A DNA stretch of 64,000 nt from Lycium barbarum (lineage: Eukaryota > Streptophyta > Magnoliopsida > Solanales > Solanaceae): assembly GCF_019175385.1 (NCBI RefSeq), contig NC_083345.1, positions 43,918,098 to 43,982,097 of the forward strand, in the 5' to 3' direction. Below, in pieces: positions 24,080-36,350 of this stretch. Made by a program: the position numbers and the translations under genes. Under the pieces are notes generated by a model. That model was not told the origin of the DNA. It made no database searches and saw only the letters and a program-made list of their open reading frames with translations. Position 1 is the stretch's first letter. The number at the start of each line of letters is the position of its first letter.

Positions 24080-24864
24080 CTCCTCTATCCCTGTCTTTAT
24101 TTTTTTCCATTCAGACAGATGCGTTTAGCATTTGAGACTTGTATTTTCTAGAAATTATTTAGTTGCTCTTGTACGAGTCGGACTAGTTCCTTGGGGATTG
24201 TATTTATATTCCGCACTTAGAATTATTTATGATTCAGGCTTCTACTTATTTTGCTCTATTTACTTTATTGTGGTTGAATTGATGATTTGAGAAATGGTTC
24301 GCCTACCGAGGTGGGGAATGATAGGTGCCCGCGTGACTTAGTAAAATTAGGTCGTGATAATCTGCCTCTGAATCTCTGCACTGTCTGAGATAGCACATGT
24401 TCCTGTACTTGTTCCACCAATCTCTTTCATTCTTCATCTGTTGTTAAACTGCTTCTAAGATCTTGTCTGGAACATGTTGACAAACCTGTTTCATATAACT
24501 ATAAGCTCGGTGTCTACAACTGGTCTTCTCCACTCCTTCATCACCGATCACTGCTAAGTCATTCATCCATTACACGTGATGACTTGTGATCATCCATCTT
24601 CTGCATATGATGACTCTTTTGTATAGAACAAGCTTTCACACTTGTTCTACTTCTCATTGAAGTGCTTCTTCACTGAGTCTCTTCACCTCTTCACTTCATC
24701 TTCATTATATCTGTTCCTCTAATATCTTCATTGCTTACTTGTCTTTGCATTTGCACACACATATTTTGCAATCTGCGTTTGTGTCCATTTGTCTGCATTT
24801 GCCTATGATGTTTTGTTGCAATAGGACATGTCTATAAACTTGTTGTAAATCTGGTTTCTATGCC
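24080..24864 (+). repeat. Right arm of the fold-back repeat
   Basis: Starts with the CTCCT duplication of A. It continues the LTR interrupted at 1215 to its 3' end near 24355, then the unrecognised sequence shared with the left arm, ending at TTTCTATGCC (24864). Beyond that the arms no longer match. Here LTR fragment E begins. Confidence 0.85.
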
Positions 24865-27107
24865 ACAAAAGCGGCCTAGTGTATTCTTTGGTTGATTATC
24901 GCAACAGTCTAAGGAGGCCCTCCAGCGGGGCCTCCGCAGTGGTCTCATTGTCGCAAAAGCATTATTGGGCAGATAGATTCATTAAATGAGTGTTAAAAGC
25001 CCTAAGTTTCTCATTCATTAATATTTCAAAAAACTGAATTATTGGGAGCATTTCAAGGCAATTATTGGGGGAAATTCATTGTGGTATGTCCCTTCAGTTT
25101 CCCTTCTATTTCGTGATTACATTATCACCTTAGGAATCCATCATCATGCTAGTTCATTAAGAGCTTCAGGGTTAAAAGAGGATTCATTGGGTTCTTCATT
25201 TTAGACTATTAAATCTTGATTTATTGATTGGGTTAGCTTCATTAAGCATGGAGTCGATGATTAGAATCTAATATTGCATGATTCCTTCCTAATTAGTGGC
25301 CAATTTGTGGAATTGGAAGTTAGGGTTGATACCCAAATTTGGGGGTTTTGCCTAGAATCCCAATTTAAGTAATTTGTTAGTTCTCCTAGCTTATTATTGA
25401 TGGGGATTGATCACCTAGAAAATTAATTTCATGTTGAGATCTATAGATTCCTATTTCCATCTTTCTAGTTCATACACCCCAATCCATAGGTTGGGATTTG
25501 GGTCTTGAATAGAAGTAAGGCTTGAATGACGTTCTTCTTAATTCTAATTTCATGATTCAGATATGTTTAGACTTTCATTAGCTCGAGGCTCAAAGGAAGG
25601 GAAAGACTAAAGTTTGAGTATTGGAGGCTTTGTTGTTCGGCTCTCCACGTAGGTTATGGTTTACCTTATGGTGAGATTGCGACTAGCGAAGCGTATGCTT
25701 AGATAATTTTGTTGGAGAATGCATCTAAGCCTTCGGGTATGAAGTCGGTTGGATATTGTCTTAGGTTGGGTCATGTTGTATGATTTGGGGGCTAGCTCCC
25801 TCGTTGTGTAGATTTACTTATCTTGTTCTATTTATTTATTGGCTTATCGCCACATTGAGATATTGGGAATTATGACTAGTGATATATCATGAAAACGATA
25901 TTACGGTACTTTATTCGGTTGGCATTGAGATGAGATTGTGATTTCTTTATGGCTTATTGTGTAGCCTTATTATTGATGTTACTTGTATGCCATGGGTGGT
26001 ACTATTTTGGATTGAATGTTGATATTACATTGCATCATATTCATACTCGTTTCCATGATTCGTTGATACTACATGGTTATTGGTACTGATGATGGAAGTA
26101 AGGGAGTGCAGCCTCCGAGGTTTCTGCCAAAGAGCATAAAAGAAAGATAAAAGTCCGTGATCTGAGGTCATTTATCGGAGCGGACTGAGTGTACATTTCC
26201 CGAGGTTTCTCACCGAGAACGATTGAGTATCCGATGCCTGAGGTCTTTGTCCGGATCGTGTGAGTGTTACATGGTCTTCACGGGTCCCCCATGGGTTATG
26301 TTGCCGAGATGTGATGTTCCATCGTCAGAGTACATGTGTATGGTGCATACGCATTGCATTCATTCTACATACATTATTGCATTGCATTGTACCTTTAATT
26401 TCTGATGACTTATTGTGATACTATTGTGATGTACCGGTTCAGATTGATTATACTGAGACTTGGCACAGTTGGGCTTAGATGCTATAACATAGGTGATGAC
26501 TTTTTGTGATATTCGGATTGATTGTACTGAGGCTTGACACAATTGGGATTAGATGTTATAACATAGGTGTTGACTTGTACTTGTTCGTTTATGTGTTTAT
26601 CTTGCTTTGCTGTCTTATATACATTTGCTAGTCTTAGTCGGTCTACGGTACCTACCAGTACTTGTTATTTGTACTGGCCTGCACTTGCTGCATTCTTTCA
26701 TGAATGCAGAGTACCAGGAGGGATTAACTTCTGCTCCTCGTGGCTGAGCTTTGAGATTTTCTGATTCGAGTCTTTCAGGGTGAGCACGAGTACATACGCT
26801 ATCTCGAAGACTCTTCCTTTATTATATCTTTTTTTCGATTTTGAGACATGATTTTGAGACTATTGATGTATTGCTATCATTTAGACTTGTAGTATTTAGT
26901 TAGTTGCTCTTGTATGACCAGACCAGATGCTGTGGTGTATTTCTCTTATTTCCGCATTTTCTTATATTAATTATCGTGAGACTTACGTTATTCTATCTTC
27001 TTCTGCGTATTTATTTATTATTTATGTTTTTATGATTGTTGGGATAAGGGTTCGCTTACCGAGGTAGGAAGATAGGTGCCTGCACTACTCAGTGAAATTG
27101 GGTTGTG
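24865..27107 (+). mobile_element. Truncated gypsy LTR E (3' end intact)
   Basis: About 2.24 kb lacking the 5' terminus, ending GGGTTGTGACA. It shares the ATTGCATTGCATT repeats, the CCTACCAGTACTTG segment and the TTCGCTTACCGAGG terminal block with LTR F (54770-57362) and the LTRs of C. GC-rich dyad remnants at about 24868-24960 precede a weak TATA-like TTAAAAG. The frames at 26223-26764 are not genes. Confidence 0.75.
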
Positions 27108-27156
27108 ACAAAAATAGTGGGGATAATGAAATGAAAAAAAAATTCTTCATGAAAAA

Positions 27157-28506
27157 TTGGTACGCCCAAATTAAACTTTTAAAATAGGAGTAAAGTGGTC
27201 GTTGTTCAAATATAGAACCTATCGAGGTTGGGATCAAATCCCACAGAGAATATAATGAAGAAATATATTTACTAAGTGTAACCCTCGACTATTAGTCTAT
27301 ATTTAAAGGGATAGGGGGATAATAATGATTTGTTTCAAGTTTGTTAATTAATTTCTTGTTAATTGTTGTTAAAAAGATAATCTAGTGGTAAAAGGACTAA
27401 GGTTGTGGTTCCAATGGAAAGTAATGCAATTGTGTATCGATTCCACTAATTTATATGCTCAGCTGTGACAAACAATGGGTTTCTTGATTTTACCAAAAGT
27501 CTTCCGACCCAATTAGTAAATTTCATTACTAAGCTTTTCCAAGCCTTAGAATGTTACAAATGTGAATTCCCATTTTTAGCTATAAGTAGCTTTCCTATTC
27601 CTAGCTCAAACTATTAGATGAAGTTTAAAGGCCCAAATTCTTGTTATTAAATCTTTTCCTGACCCTCACTTTCTTTTCCGAGCAAAGTAAGGGTCTTTAG
27701 GCACAAATAATGTTGGCCACCATTAAATGACATTAAAGCTTGAGGAGTTGATAGAAAACACCTTTAACATACAAATGTAGTTTAAATATAAAAACTCAAT
27801 CACATAACTAACACATTTGGTCCCAAAACCGTAGCTAAATGGTTTAGCTATACAAAACAATGGTAAAGAGAATCTTCATAAAGCTTACAATGATTAATGG
27901 AAGAAGATAACAAAAAGAGGAAGATTCTCCTTAAAAAGCTTGCAACCACCACCATTCAATGCACTAAGAGATAAAGGACAGCAATAAAGTCTGTCCAAGG
28001 AGTATTCAATAATGTTCACAAAAACCTAGGCATGAGTATTTATAGAGAGAGAACAAAAAGTACAAAAATTGCCTAAATGACGACATGTAGCACAAAGTAT
28101 GCAGTCGCAACAGGAGTATGTGACCACATCCGGAGTTTGCGGTGTCGCATGTACTCTGTATTTGGGTGCACTTTGTCTGAATCACTGGTTGCTTAGAGCT
28201 GGAGTATGCGACTGCATATTAGAGTTTGTGGTGCCGCATATTGCGTCACATCTTGCTATAATGTGGCAAACTCTCTGTTGATTTGTGCAACACAACTTGC
28301 GACCGCATCTCAAATATGCGATGTCGCATCTTAGCCGCATTCTCATCGTTTTTCTCCTGTTTCTGTCATTTTGTTCCCTTTATGCCCTCGAACTCATAAA
28401 ACCTAAAACACACAAAAATATGATAGAAATAGAGAAAAATACTTGAAATGACTCCCGAAAAGCATAAGTAGTGGATGTAGAAAGCCTGAAAATCCACGAA
28501 TTATCA
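27157..28506 (-). mobile_element. Solo LTR (duplication AAAAA), relative of 21758-22927
   Basis: About 1350 bp. Minus strand starts TGATAATTCGTGG and ends near GGGCGTACCAA. Shared features with the 21758 copy include the AATCCCACA segment and the order of blocks. Flanking AAAAA at 27152-27156 and 28507-28511 fits a target duplication, but A-runs are weak evidence. A TATA box (TATAAATAC, plus 28036-28044) lies about 40 bp from a dyad cluster at about 28085-28330 containing ATGCGATGTCGCAT (28316-28329). The 49 bp at 27108-27156 are A-rich and unassigned. Confidence 0.68.
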
Positions 28507-28905
28507 AAAATGTGATTTGCAAATTTGAGAATGCTTTAAAAAGAGTGTTGCAAGTGCATATATTAGTCTAGAAATAACTCACATGTTATTTTTTGTATAT
28601 GATGATTTTATCTCCAATATTGGCAGAAGTGTCATTGTGGGGGAACACTCTACACTAATTTCTTTACATTGTGACTCACAAGAGGCAATTGAAATTGCTA
28701 AAAGTAGTGTGTATAAATGGAAAAAAGGCACATTTGTGTTAGACATGATGTTTTCAAGCAATTATTGAAGCTTGGAACTTGTAAGGTCCGAGAAAAATTT
28801 GGCGGATCCTTTAACTACAAAATTTGGCAAAGAGAATAATTCTTGAAACATCGATAGGGATAGGGCTAAATAATTCTTGAAACGTCGATGGGGATAGGGC
28901 TAAAA
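28507..28905 (+). pseudogene. Copia element RNase H C-terminal remnant
   Basis: From about 28583 the plus strand encodes SLHCDSQEAIEIAKSSVY and, after one TGA, LELVRSEKNLADPLT. This is the characteristic end of copia Pol, where RNase H meets the 3' untranslated region. A tandem duplication of about 35 bp follows (28836-28905, unit containing ATTCTTGAAACRTCGATRGG) and doubles the usual short tail. Gag, protease, integrase and most of RT are absent upstream. Confidence 0.8.
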
Positions 28906-30499
28906 CCCATGGATTAAGGTAATATGATGGATACACGTTTGTGGTCAAATGGAGCCATATAGGCCGTCAATATACACTACATATCCTATCCCTATGGCGT
29001 GTGGTAATGTTATGTAAAGTTGAGTTTTACTGTAACACCCCGTAAATTCAGGTTAGGTGTGAAAGTGTAAAACTAGTAATAAGATGATATTTTAGCTATA
29101 TTAATCCATTTCGGATGAATTTTGGTGATAAGTAGTCGTTTTGAAGTCAACCCAAATAGTGAAGTTCGTAGGAGTTCTCAAACTCATCTAAATTGCAGTA
29201 GGTCTGACTTCTAAGATAGTTTAGTGAAAATTCGTTGGGAATTTAGGAACAATTCCTTCATTAAAGTTGTAGATCTTTTAAATACCTTTCCAACGATAGG
29301 TCGCTCAGCTCCAACAGAACTCTGTGCTAGGAGTTATTCCCATTTTACTAAACATTGTCTGTGTAGTGTAAAACTAGGCGTGCGCGGCGCCCTAGGCGGC
29401 GTCCCAGGCCAAATATTCAGGAAACTCAAATTTTGATGCCTTAAAAATAGTTACACTGTGTGCGCCACCCTGAGTGTCGCACCAGGCCATTTTATGCCTG
29501 AAGCGATTTTTCCCGAAATTTATAAAAGCCTAACTTCGTTATATTCATTCGCACTTCATTTTGGCCGACTTTTTGAGAGAAAACAACCCTAGGGTTTCCC
29601 AAAACATATAAGGTAAGTTCTTGATCAATTCCCATTATTACTTCCTCAATCTAGCATTAAATTAACACTAGTTCATCTTCCAAAAGTCTTAGATTCTTGA
29701 AACCCAAGAAAGAGAATAAGAAAGGGACATTTGGAGACGTTGAGATTCCTTCAATAAGGTATGATCCTTGAATTTTCTGATGTTATTGAGAGGGTTTAGA
29801 CTAGTTTAGGTTATCCTATGGGATTAAAATCCATGATTGATTCATGAATTGTTCAAGAACACGTTTTAGACATAAAAACCCTAGTTTTTTTTTTTTAATT
29901 TTTTTATAAAGGAGGGTATATGGGTAGATTAGATTAAAGCTCTAATCTTTCTCATCTAAAACCATTGTAGTGTGATTGTAGAACTTTGGGAATTACATTT
30001 GACTAGGATTTGAGGTATGTCTATATTTCAAAAATCGTCTTTTCAAGTATATCTACTTTTGAAGTACGTTTATATTGTAAAAGCATGATTTGCATTTGAG
30101 AATCCTTCCTTGATTGTTTGTATAAGTCATAACTATGGTTTGGTGGAAGTTCTTTTGGAACTAAAGATGATTTCTTTTATATAAGGTCATGCATGTGTAG
30201 GGTCAAGCCCGCATCGAACCTTATACGAACTATACTACTTTGTGAAACTCGCTTTTCCCATTATTGGATGATTGAACTTATTTTTCTAAAGATTGAACCC
30301 TAAACGTGTTTTGTTGTTGAATGAGTTTCTTGAACTTGAAATTGAATAAGAGATTTGAATAAGATTCTAAATCGGTTATGACTTGAAATGCCTCTATTTT
30401 GAGATGATGACTTAAGAAGTGAGATTCAGCTCTAAGCCATGATTAATGATTCGGTAATATGCCATGATTTGTATTATGTTTGTGTTTGGGCCTATATGA

Positions 30500-30735
30500 G
30501 TAAGCTGTACTAGTCCAAATGATGATTAGCCGTTATGGATCCTAACGTATCAATACGGGTATGGCTGTATCAGTACAGAGGATGATTGACCTCCGTTGCT
30601 TCTTAGCCTGGAGTATCTATTGTTGTGTCAGTCCAGAGGATGATTGACCTCTGTTGCTTTTTATCCTGAATTATCTATTGATGTGCTAGTCCAGAGGACG
30701 ATTATCCTCCGTGGTTTCCTAGCCCGGAGTATCGA
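30500..30735 (+). repeat. LTR minisatellite, about 62-bp units
   Basis: Roughly four imperfect units containing CAGTCCAGAGGATGATTGAC and a CCTGGAGTATCTATT-like stretch. Confidence 0.75.
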
Positions 30736-30744
30736 CTGATTGAT

Positions 30745-30835
30745 TTGCCTGTGTGTGGCTTGTTTTGTATCTTTGTTGCCTGTGAGTGGCTTGTTTTGTA
30801 TCTTTGTTTCCTGTGAGTGGCTTGTGTAAACCTTG
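30745..30835 (+). repeat. LTR minisatellite, 31-bp units
   Basis: Nearly three copies of a unit containing CCTGTGAGTGGCTTGTTTTG, directly after the 62-bp array. Confidence 0.8.
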
Positions 30836-31539
30836 AATTCGTAAATGAAACACAAAATGATGTGAACGGTAACATAAAGGGGAACTTGATATATTCCTGT
30901 CTGTTGACTCTTATTGGTGATTTCCCTAGTTTACTGGCTTACTTATTCTCTGGAGTTCGAACTGTTTCTTTTGATATCATTTTATTGATTTTACTACCTT
31001 ACTTTGGTTTTATTTACTATTGCCCCCTAGACACTCACTGAGTACCAATACTCAGGCATACCATTGTTGTTTTTGATAGTATATTAGGTATCATTGAGGA
31101 GCAGGTTCTTGATACGCCTACGACTTAAGATAACTTGCTGCTTTCGAGGCTATTCAGCAAGCCCACATGATTGTTCGTGGGGAACCATTCTATCTTTACT
31201 TTCCATATTTTAGTTTCGGGCTGCATCCCGATGTTTTTAGACACTTTTTACTATCTTAGAAGCTCCATAGATAGTTGTCAGATTGTGGGTAGTGTGTTGG
31301 AGTCCTGTGTGACTCGTTGGGTATTTTGCCACATTTATTTACTAAGTTTCTGTATTGACTTCCGCTGGATTATATCAAAGTATGATCGTTCTTTTATCCA
31401 ATTTATTAATGACTAGTTTCCGTATTTATTAAAAGATTTTCAAAAGAGATTAGACGTTTATTGATTTTATAAGGTGCTTCCGGCGTTGTTCATAGCATCG
31501 GATGCCTGTTACGCCTACGGTGGGTTTTGGGGCGTGACA

Positions 31540-32086
31540 TTAACTCTTAATCCATAGCTCGTTGTAGGGTTGCGTTTGAGATGCACTTGATGGATTTACT
31601 TGAGTTTTAATTTTAATGTTTCCATAACCCATTGTGGTGGTGCTGTTAAGAGGCACTGAATGGATTCACCGCTTCATATGAGAAAGGTTGAGCTTATATT
31701 TGCTCTTAATGGTTCCATAGCCTTATCGTAGGCCATGTTGAAGATAGACTTGATGGAATCACCTATGTGAGTGTAAGGGTTTTACCACCTTTTCTGAAAA
31801 ACTTGAGCTATTTTTCTAGAGCATTCACGAGACCCGAGGTTTGGTGCATGGCCATAAAGGCACTTCATTAGTATCGCGGATTTTGCATAAAATTAAGGAT
31901 ATCGTATATGTTGTGGGGGTCTCAACTTATGTCCACTCAGTTCAAGAGTACTTCACTTTGTAGATATTGGTTGTTGCCTCATTTCACTATATGTTCATTC
32001 AAATCGAAAGATATTAAAACTTAAGTACATGTTCCTTCTTTTAGCCCAGAATTGTTCTTACTCTTTATATTTGTATTATGGGAGAT
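31540..32086 (+). mobile_element. Copia element 3' untranslated region
   Basis: Non-coding sequence between the Pol remnant and the 3' LTR, containing several loosely repeated blocks (for example around CACTTGATGGATT and CACTGAATGGATTC). It ends in GGGAGAT next to the LTR, which probably belongs to the polypurine tract. Confidence 0.65.
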
Positions 32087-32548
32087 TGTTGGACATAACC
32101 AAGTGATAATGCAAAGAATAAACAAATTATCATCTCTCCTCTTTAATTCTATTTTAAAGGCTGATTTATTGTTGATTTAATAGCCAGGTTAATGGCTCAA
32201 TAAGTTCTCCTTAATGATTGAGTTAATAGCTTATTAATCTTCGTTGACCCTTTCAGAATTTCAGCCTATATAAAATAACTTTCTTGGTGAATTACATACA
32301 CACAGAAAATTTCTTGTCATTATCTTTCCTCTTAATTTATTTCTGGGCAATTGATTTTGTGCAACTTCAAACTTCCAGCCACTAGTGCAAGTGTTTGGAA
32401 GTGCTGTGGAACCTTGGGGAGTGACCGGCCTAAACGATTTGCACCGTAGTCAATTTGAAATATCTTTCAAGACAGTGTCTTGCCACGATGCAGTGATGAT
32501 TCGATAAGTTGATTCTACCCTTTTGTTCACCTAATAATATTTCCAACA
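32087..32548 (+). repeat. Copia 3' LTR
   Basis: 462 bp with matching inverted ends TGTTGGA...TCCAACA, typical of copia LTRs. The partner 5' LTR is not in the window. Confidence 0.8.
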
Positions 32549-32693
32549 ATAAGTGTTGCAGCATTTGGCTCAACAGTCTTGGAAGAGATAGAGCCATAAA
32601 GTTCTGACCTTTATCAGGTTAGGTTCACGTTTCAAATTCTTTTATAGGAGCTTTTTGTTACAAAAAAAAAAAAAAATCAATGACAGATGAAAA
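32549..32693. other. Short unassigned spacer
   Basis: Contains an A15 run near 32661-32676 and abuts the 5' end of Helitron H1. Nothing else recognised. Confidence 0.5.
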
Positions 32694-34757
32694 TCTATAT
32701 ATAATATAAAGCTAGGCATAGACAAGGTGATGTGGCACCTCTCTATGTCTTTCATTTTTATTTATCTTTTTTCTCATAATTTTGGGATTTTCTTCTTATT
32801 TTCCCTGTTTAAAAAATTCAGAAATTATCAACATTTATTTTCATTTAAGTCAATGGAAGATGAAAAGGCCTCACGTTCAACAACTTTAATTTTCCCAGAA
32901 CAGTTACACACATTACAAATAGTAATTGCTGGTAAGGAAGCACTAATATAAGTAAATGAAAGATGATGAGCTAGGTGCACATCCTTGAAACTTATCCAAG
33001 CAATTTATTTGCTACATTTTACGTGCAAAGACAAAGGCCTTGCAGGTAATCCTTTTCCTCTATATTGTAGTTCAACGATAATAGATATGCTTGAGAAGAA
33101 AAAACGAAACTGATTGCATGTACTAATGCTGCACTGATTGGATTTAGTTGTTGAGCCCAAGCTTCACAAATATCACTGAGTTATTTCATTAGAATATCTC
33201 CTTACTACTGCTAACATTATTCATGAGGTTGTTTATCTTTTTTTTTTTTTTCCTAAGTTTATTTGGCATTTTAAATTATGTAGGTAATTATTGATGCTTT
33301 AAATCCTTTAATTCTTTGCAACATAAGAAGAAAGAGTCGAGCAGGAGAATAACACGTTAACTCATTTAGTTTTTATCTTCCTTTTTTTTTTTCTAATTTT
33401 CCCTCTCATCTTGGCCGAAAGATTAAATTTTTGGATTGCTTTCTCTTTGATTAGTTTCCTCAATTAAAGAACGAGTAATCTGAGCGAAACATTTATTTGC
33501 AACAAAATTAAAAGAGACGAGCGGGAGAAATAAGGTGTTAACTCTTTTACATCAGAATACTCATTTGTTTTTATATTTTTATTAATTTATTTATCTCTTT
33601 TCTTGCCTAAAATTTCTTTAATAATTTTGATTTTTTTCCTCTTTAATTAGTCTGCTCATCTGAAGAGACAAGAATATGTGGCTTCTGTGTTATCAGAAGA
33701 AAATGAATGGTGAAAAAAAGTAACTAAAAAGAAAAATCGGACAAGTAATAATTGTGATACTCTTTTTAAAAGATTTGCTTATGAAGAATCGAAAGAGTTG
33801 AGAAAAAAACTTGGCAAGAGTACGGACAACGTTTTCAAACTTTCATTATTATTTTTTTACAATAGGTTTTATGACTTTCTCCTCCTCTTATTTTTGGGGA
33901 TCCTTTCTATGTTTTACTTGGATAGATCTAATTTTTAAGCATATATGATTTATTACAATTTATAATATGGGTGATGAATTTATTAAAAGATCAAGAGAGA
34001 AAATATTTCAATAGTTTGCAGATAATTCTGAATGAAATAAATGGGGATGTGTAGGCATGAAGGGAGAGCAAATTTTTTGTATTTTTGAAGTAACCCTAAG
34101 AAGACAGAAAAGGGAATGAAAGAAGAAGAAAAAAGAGTAAGGAAAAGGGAAAATGAACAAAATATTAGATAATTAAAGGAAATTAGTTATCGTTTCTTGA
34201 ATAAGAGCTTATAAAGGATGATGAAGTTAGGAAAGAGATGAAAATTATAAAAGGAAAGAAGATAATTGTTAAAGGAAACACAACAGGAAAACAAGTGTGT
34301 AAATAAGTGTAATTCCTCGAATAGAAAATGCAATTATGTTGCCGTACATCTTTTGTTTGAATTAAGAATATACAGAACAAAATTTTGTACTATGTAATGA
34401 AAACGAAAATGAAATACAAATATCTTAAAAAATAGATTTTATGACTAATTAGGGATTAGTTAATGAATTATATACAACAAATACCTACTTATTTAAAAGT
34501 GAAATTTCTTTATTTCTTTGTTTTATTCTCATGTTTAAAAGAGAATCTGATAATGAAAGATTGCAACTTATCTACACTCTATTCTAATATTGATATTTAT
34601 ATTTGTGATTTATTGATTCATTTATTTTTTTAATTACATTAATGAAAAAAAATTAACTTTCTCTTGACTATATGCATAAAAACAAAATAAGAAGTTGTTT
34701 ATGCAAGAAATCTTTAGAAGATTTATGTACCGCGCGAAGCGCGGGGATATTTACTAG
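32694..34757 (+). mobile_element. Helitron H1, non-autonomous, with canonical ends
   Basis: Begins TCTATATATAATATAAAGC after an A. It ends CTAG at 34757 before a T, the expected A|T insertion site without target duplication. A hairpin lies 13 bp before the end. The 2064-bp interior is AT-rich and has no Rep/helicase coding capacity. Two related blocks, about 33317-33366 and 33499-33550 (both with GAGCRGGAGAA...GTTAACTC), form an internal direct repeat. The 74-residue frame at 32727-32951 has no recognised domain. Mobility would depend on a helicase from elsewhere. Confidence 0.85.
34730..34744 (+). terminator. Helitron H1 3' hairpin
   Basis: CCGCGC-GAA-GCGCGG, a perfect six-base-pair stem with a GAA loop. 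Such subterminal hairpins mark the end of rolling-circle transposition. Confidence 0.85.
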
Positions 34758-35712
34758 TTAGTGAATAAGGCAATTATTTTGTTACTGAGGTGTTTACATT
34801 CTGAAGGATAAATAGTTGCATATTGCAATATCTTTAGTTGCAGTCCTTTTAGAGGCTTCGCTCTATCTTGATGCAACAAAAAGGTAATAGAAATTGATCA
34901 GCATGATAATCCTGATGTCGCAGCTTGCTGACTTTTTTGTGTAAAACAGATAATTGAATGACTTTCTTACCTTCAAGGTATAATGTGTACGGATCCAATT
35001 CAAGGGCAGCGCTGAGAGGAGTCCTTTCCTCCATACCTCCACTGGGTTAGTCACTACTTATGTGGATGGAATTGATCAAGCTATTTTTACATCATTTGTC
35101 AACACTTTCTTGAAGTGATCCAAGGTAAAAAATATCGGATAATTCACTCCAAACAAAGACCAAAAGAAACAAAAAATACATTAAGAAATCTAAGCCTAAA
35201 AACAAAAACTAAAAAAAAAAAAACAAAAAAAACAAAAACAAAAACAACAAATAATTTACACCAATATAATCTCAACATTACTATATGAAAATTAGCAGTT
35301 TCTCACAATTATATCAATAGGTGATGTTATCCAAATATGAAATTAACCTTAGTTACTCCTTAGGCTAACTATCACAAAATAGCAGCTTGTCATCAAGTTC
35401 AGTAAAATTTGCCTATATTCAGAGTTAGGCAGGACAAACAGAGCTCCCATATGATCACAACATCTAGCCTATACCATTATGCTTTGATGCGACAATTCGA
35501 GACATCCGACTATACTTTGATTAAGCTACACTCTAGCTTGGAAAAAAGCAAAATCTAGAAGCTTATAGTTGAGTTAGCTATAACAGAATTGCCGAGCATA
35601 CGACGCCTTTTTATTTCAGCAGCCAGTAGCAGGAATGAAGATCCTTAAACAGATATGAAAAGATCTAGTACTACTTAGGATGAAAGATATCAAAAAGATT
35701 TCAAGAGCTTAC
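34758..35712. other. Unassigned AT-rich sequence
   Basis: No mobile-element end or coding motif was recognised. It includes an A-rich tract at about 35205-35255. The two overlapping minus-strand frames at 34849-35054 have no recognisable content. Confidence 0.5.
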
Positions 35713-35950
35713 AGTTTAGCAAATTTTGCAGAGCCAAATTTTGCACCTTCTCATCCTGTGACAATCCCTTTCCAACTTTGGCAGCTCATTACCATGCTCT
35801 ATCCCATCGCGAGGCAATAGTTTCTAGTTTATCCACATTGAATAATAACACATAACTCCATTTGAGAGCTTCAAAATCCAAAGCCTTGCTTGATTCATCA
35901 TTTCAAATGTGTTGGAGCTACAGTTCACAGCTTAGTCGCCAACCTTTGCT
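35713..35950 (-). pseudogene. IQM-like (IQ-motif calmodulin-binding family) exon remnant
   Basis: One minus-strand frame reads KALDFEALKWSYVLLFNVDK, then LETIASRWDRAW, two adjacent stops (plus about 35786-35791), then AAKVGKGLSQDEKVQNLALQ. This follows the order of the conserved region of plant IQM proteins, where a KALDF segment leads to RAAKVGKGLS and LALQHWLEAIDPR-type motifs. The match stops at a splice-donor-like GTAAGC (plus 35707-35712). Upstream, past about 35910, the frame also has stops. A decayed exon is likely. Family assignment is from memory of the motif order. Confidence 0.6.
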
Positions 35951-36350
35951 ATCCCAGAAACAACATAACAGGAAGGTTTTTTGAAATACGTTCAAAAACC
36001 AAGTAAACGCCAATCATCAACCAACTAAGTCTAAAATTGGGAGGAGTACAAAAATAGAAATTAGAGAGTAATAAATTTTAAAAAATACATATGTTTTACC
36101 TATGAGAAAATTTAACAGATAGACCTGCAAACTTGTAGACAACTTCAAATGAAAATAAAAATTAGAAATTAGTAGAAAGTGGGTCAGCATATTAATTGGT
36201 TTGGTTAGTGATTCAGGTAAACCAAAGTGCCATTGTTTGATACTTTACAGCGATTGTCGTACCAGCTATTTCATATTTATCTTTTGACTTTTCAACATTT
36301 CTCAAGAAGAGAGCAGTCACAAACTCACAATATGAATACCAAGTAAAAAA
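35951..36350. other. Unassigned sequence before a solo LTR
   Basis: Moderately AT-rich, no motif recognised. The minus frame at 36213-36512 begins inside the neighbouring LTR and includes the stretch NVEKSKDKYEIAGTTIAVK outside it, which I cannot assign. AAAAA at 36346-36350 is the left target duplication of the next element. Confidence 0.45.

Larger units (their letters stand above)
29031..31539 (+). mobile_element. Solo gypsy-type LTR inside the copia remnant
   Basis: About 2.5 kb from TGTAACACCCCG to GGGGCGTGACA. Flanks TTTAC (29026-29030) and TTAAC (31540-31544) agree at four of five positions, so they are probably a decayed target duplication. A TATA box (TATAAAAG) is at 29521-29528. 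Upstream GC-rich dyads, such as GCGCGGCGCC and CTAGGCGGCG, lie at about 29378-29490. No internal region is present. The frames at 29224-31416 have no recognisable domains. Confidence 0.8.

Noticed and set aside
148..24864. Giant DNA transposon bounded by 850-bp terminal inverted repeats
   Set aside because: The content between the arms is fully explained by element A and its nested insertions with its own CTCCT duplication. The arms contain an LTR end, there is no transposase, and no duplication flanks the arms.
32727..32951. 74-residue frame in Helitron H1 as a captured gene
   Set aside because: Low complexity, AT-driven composition, no domain or splice evidence.
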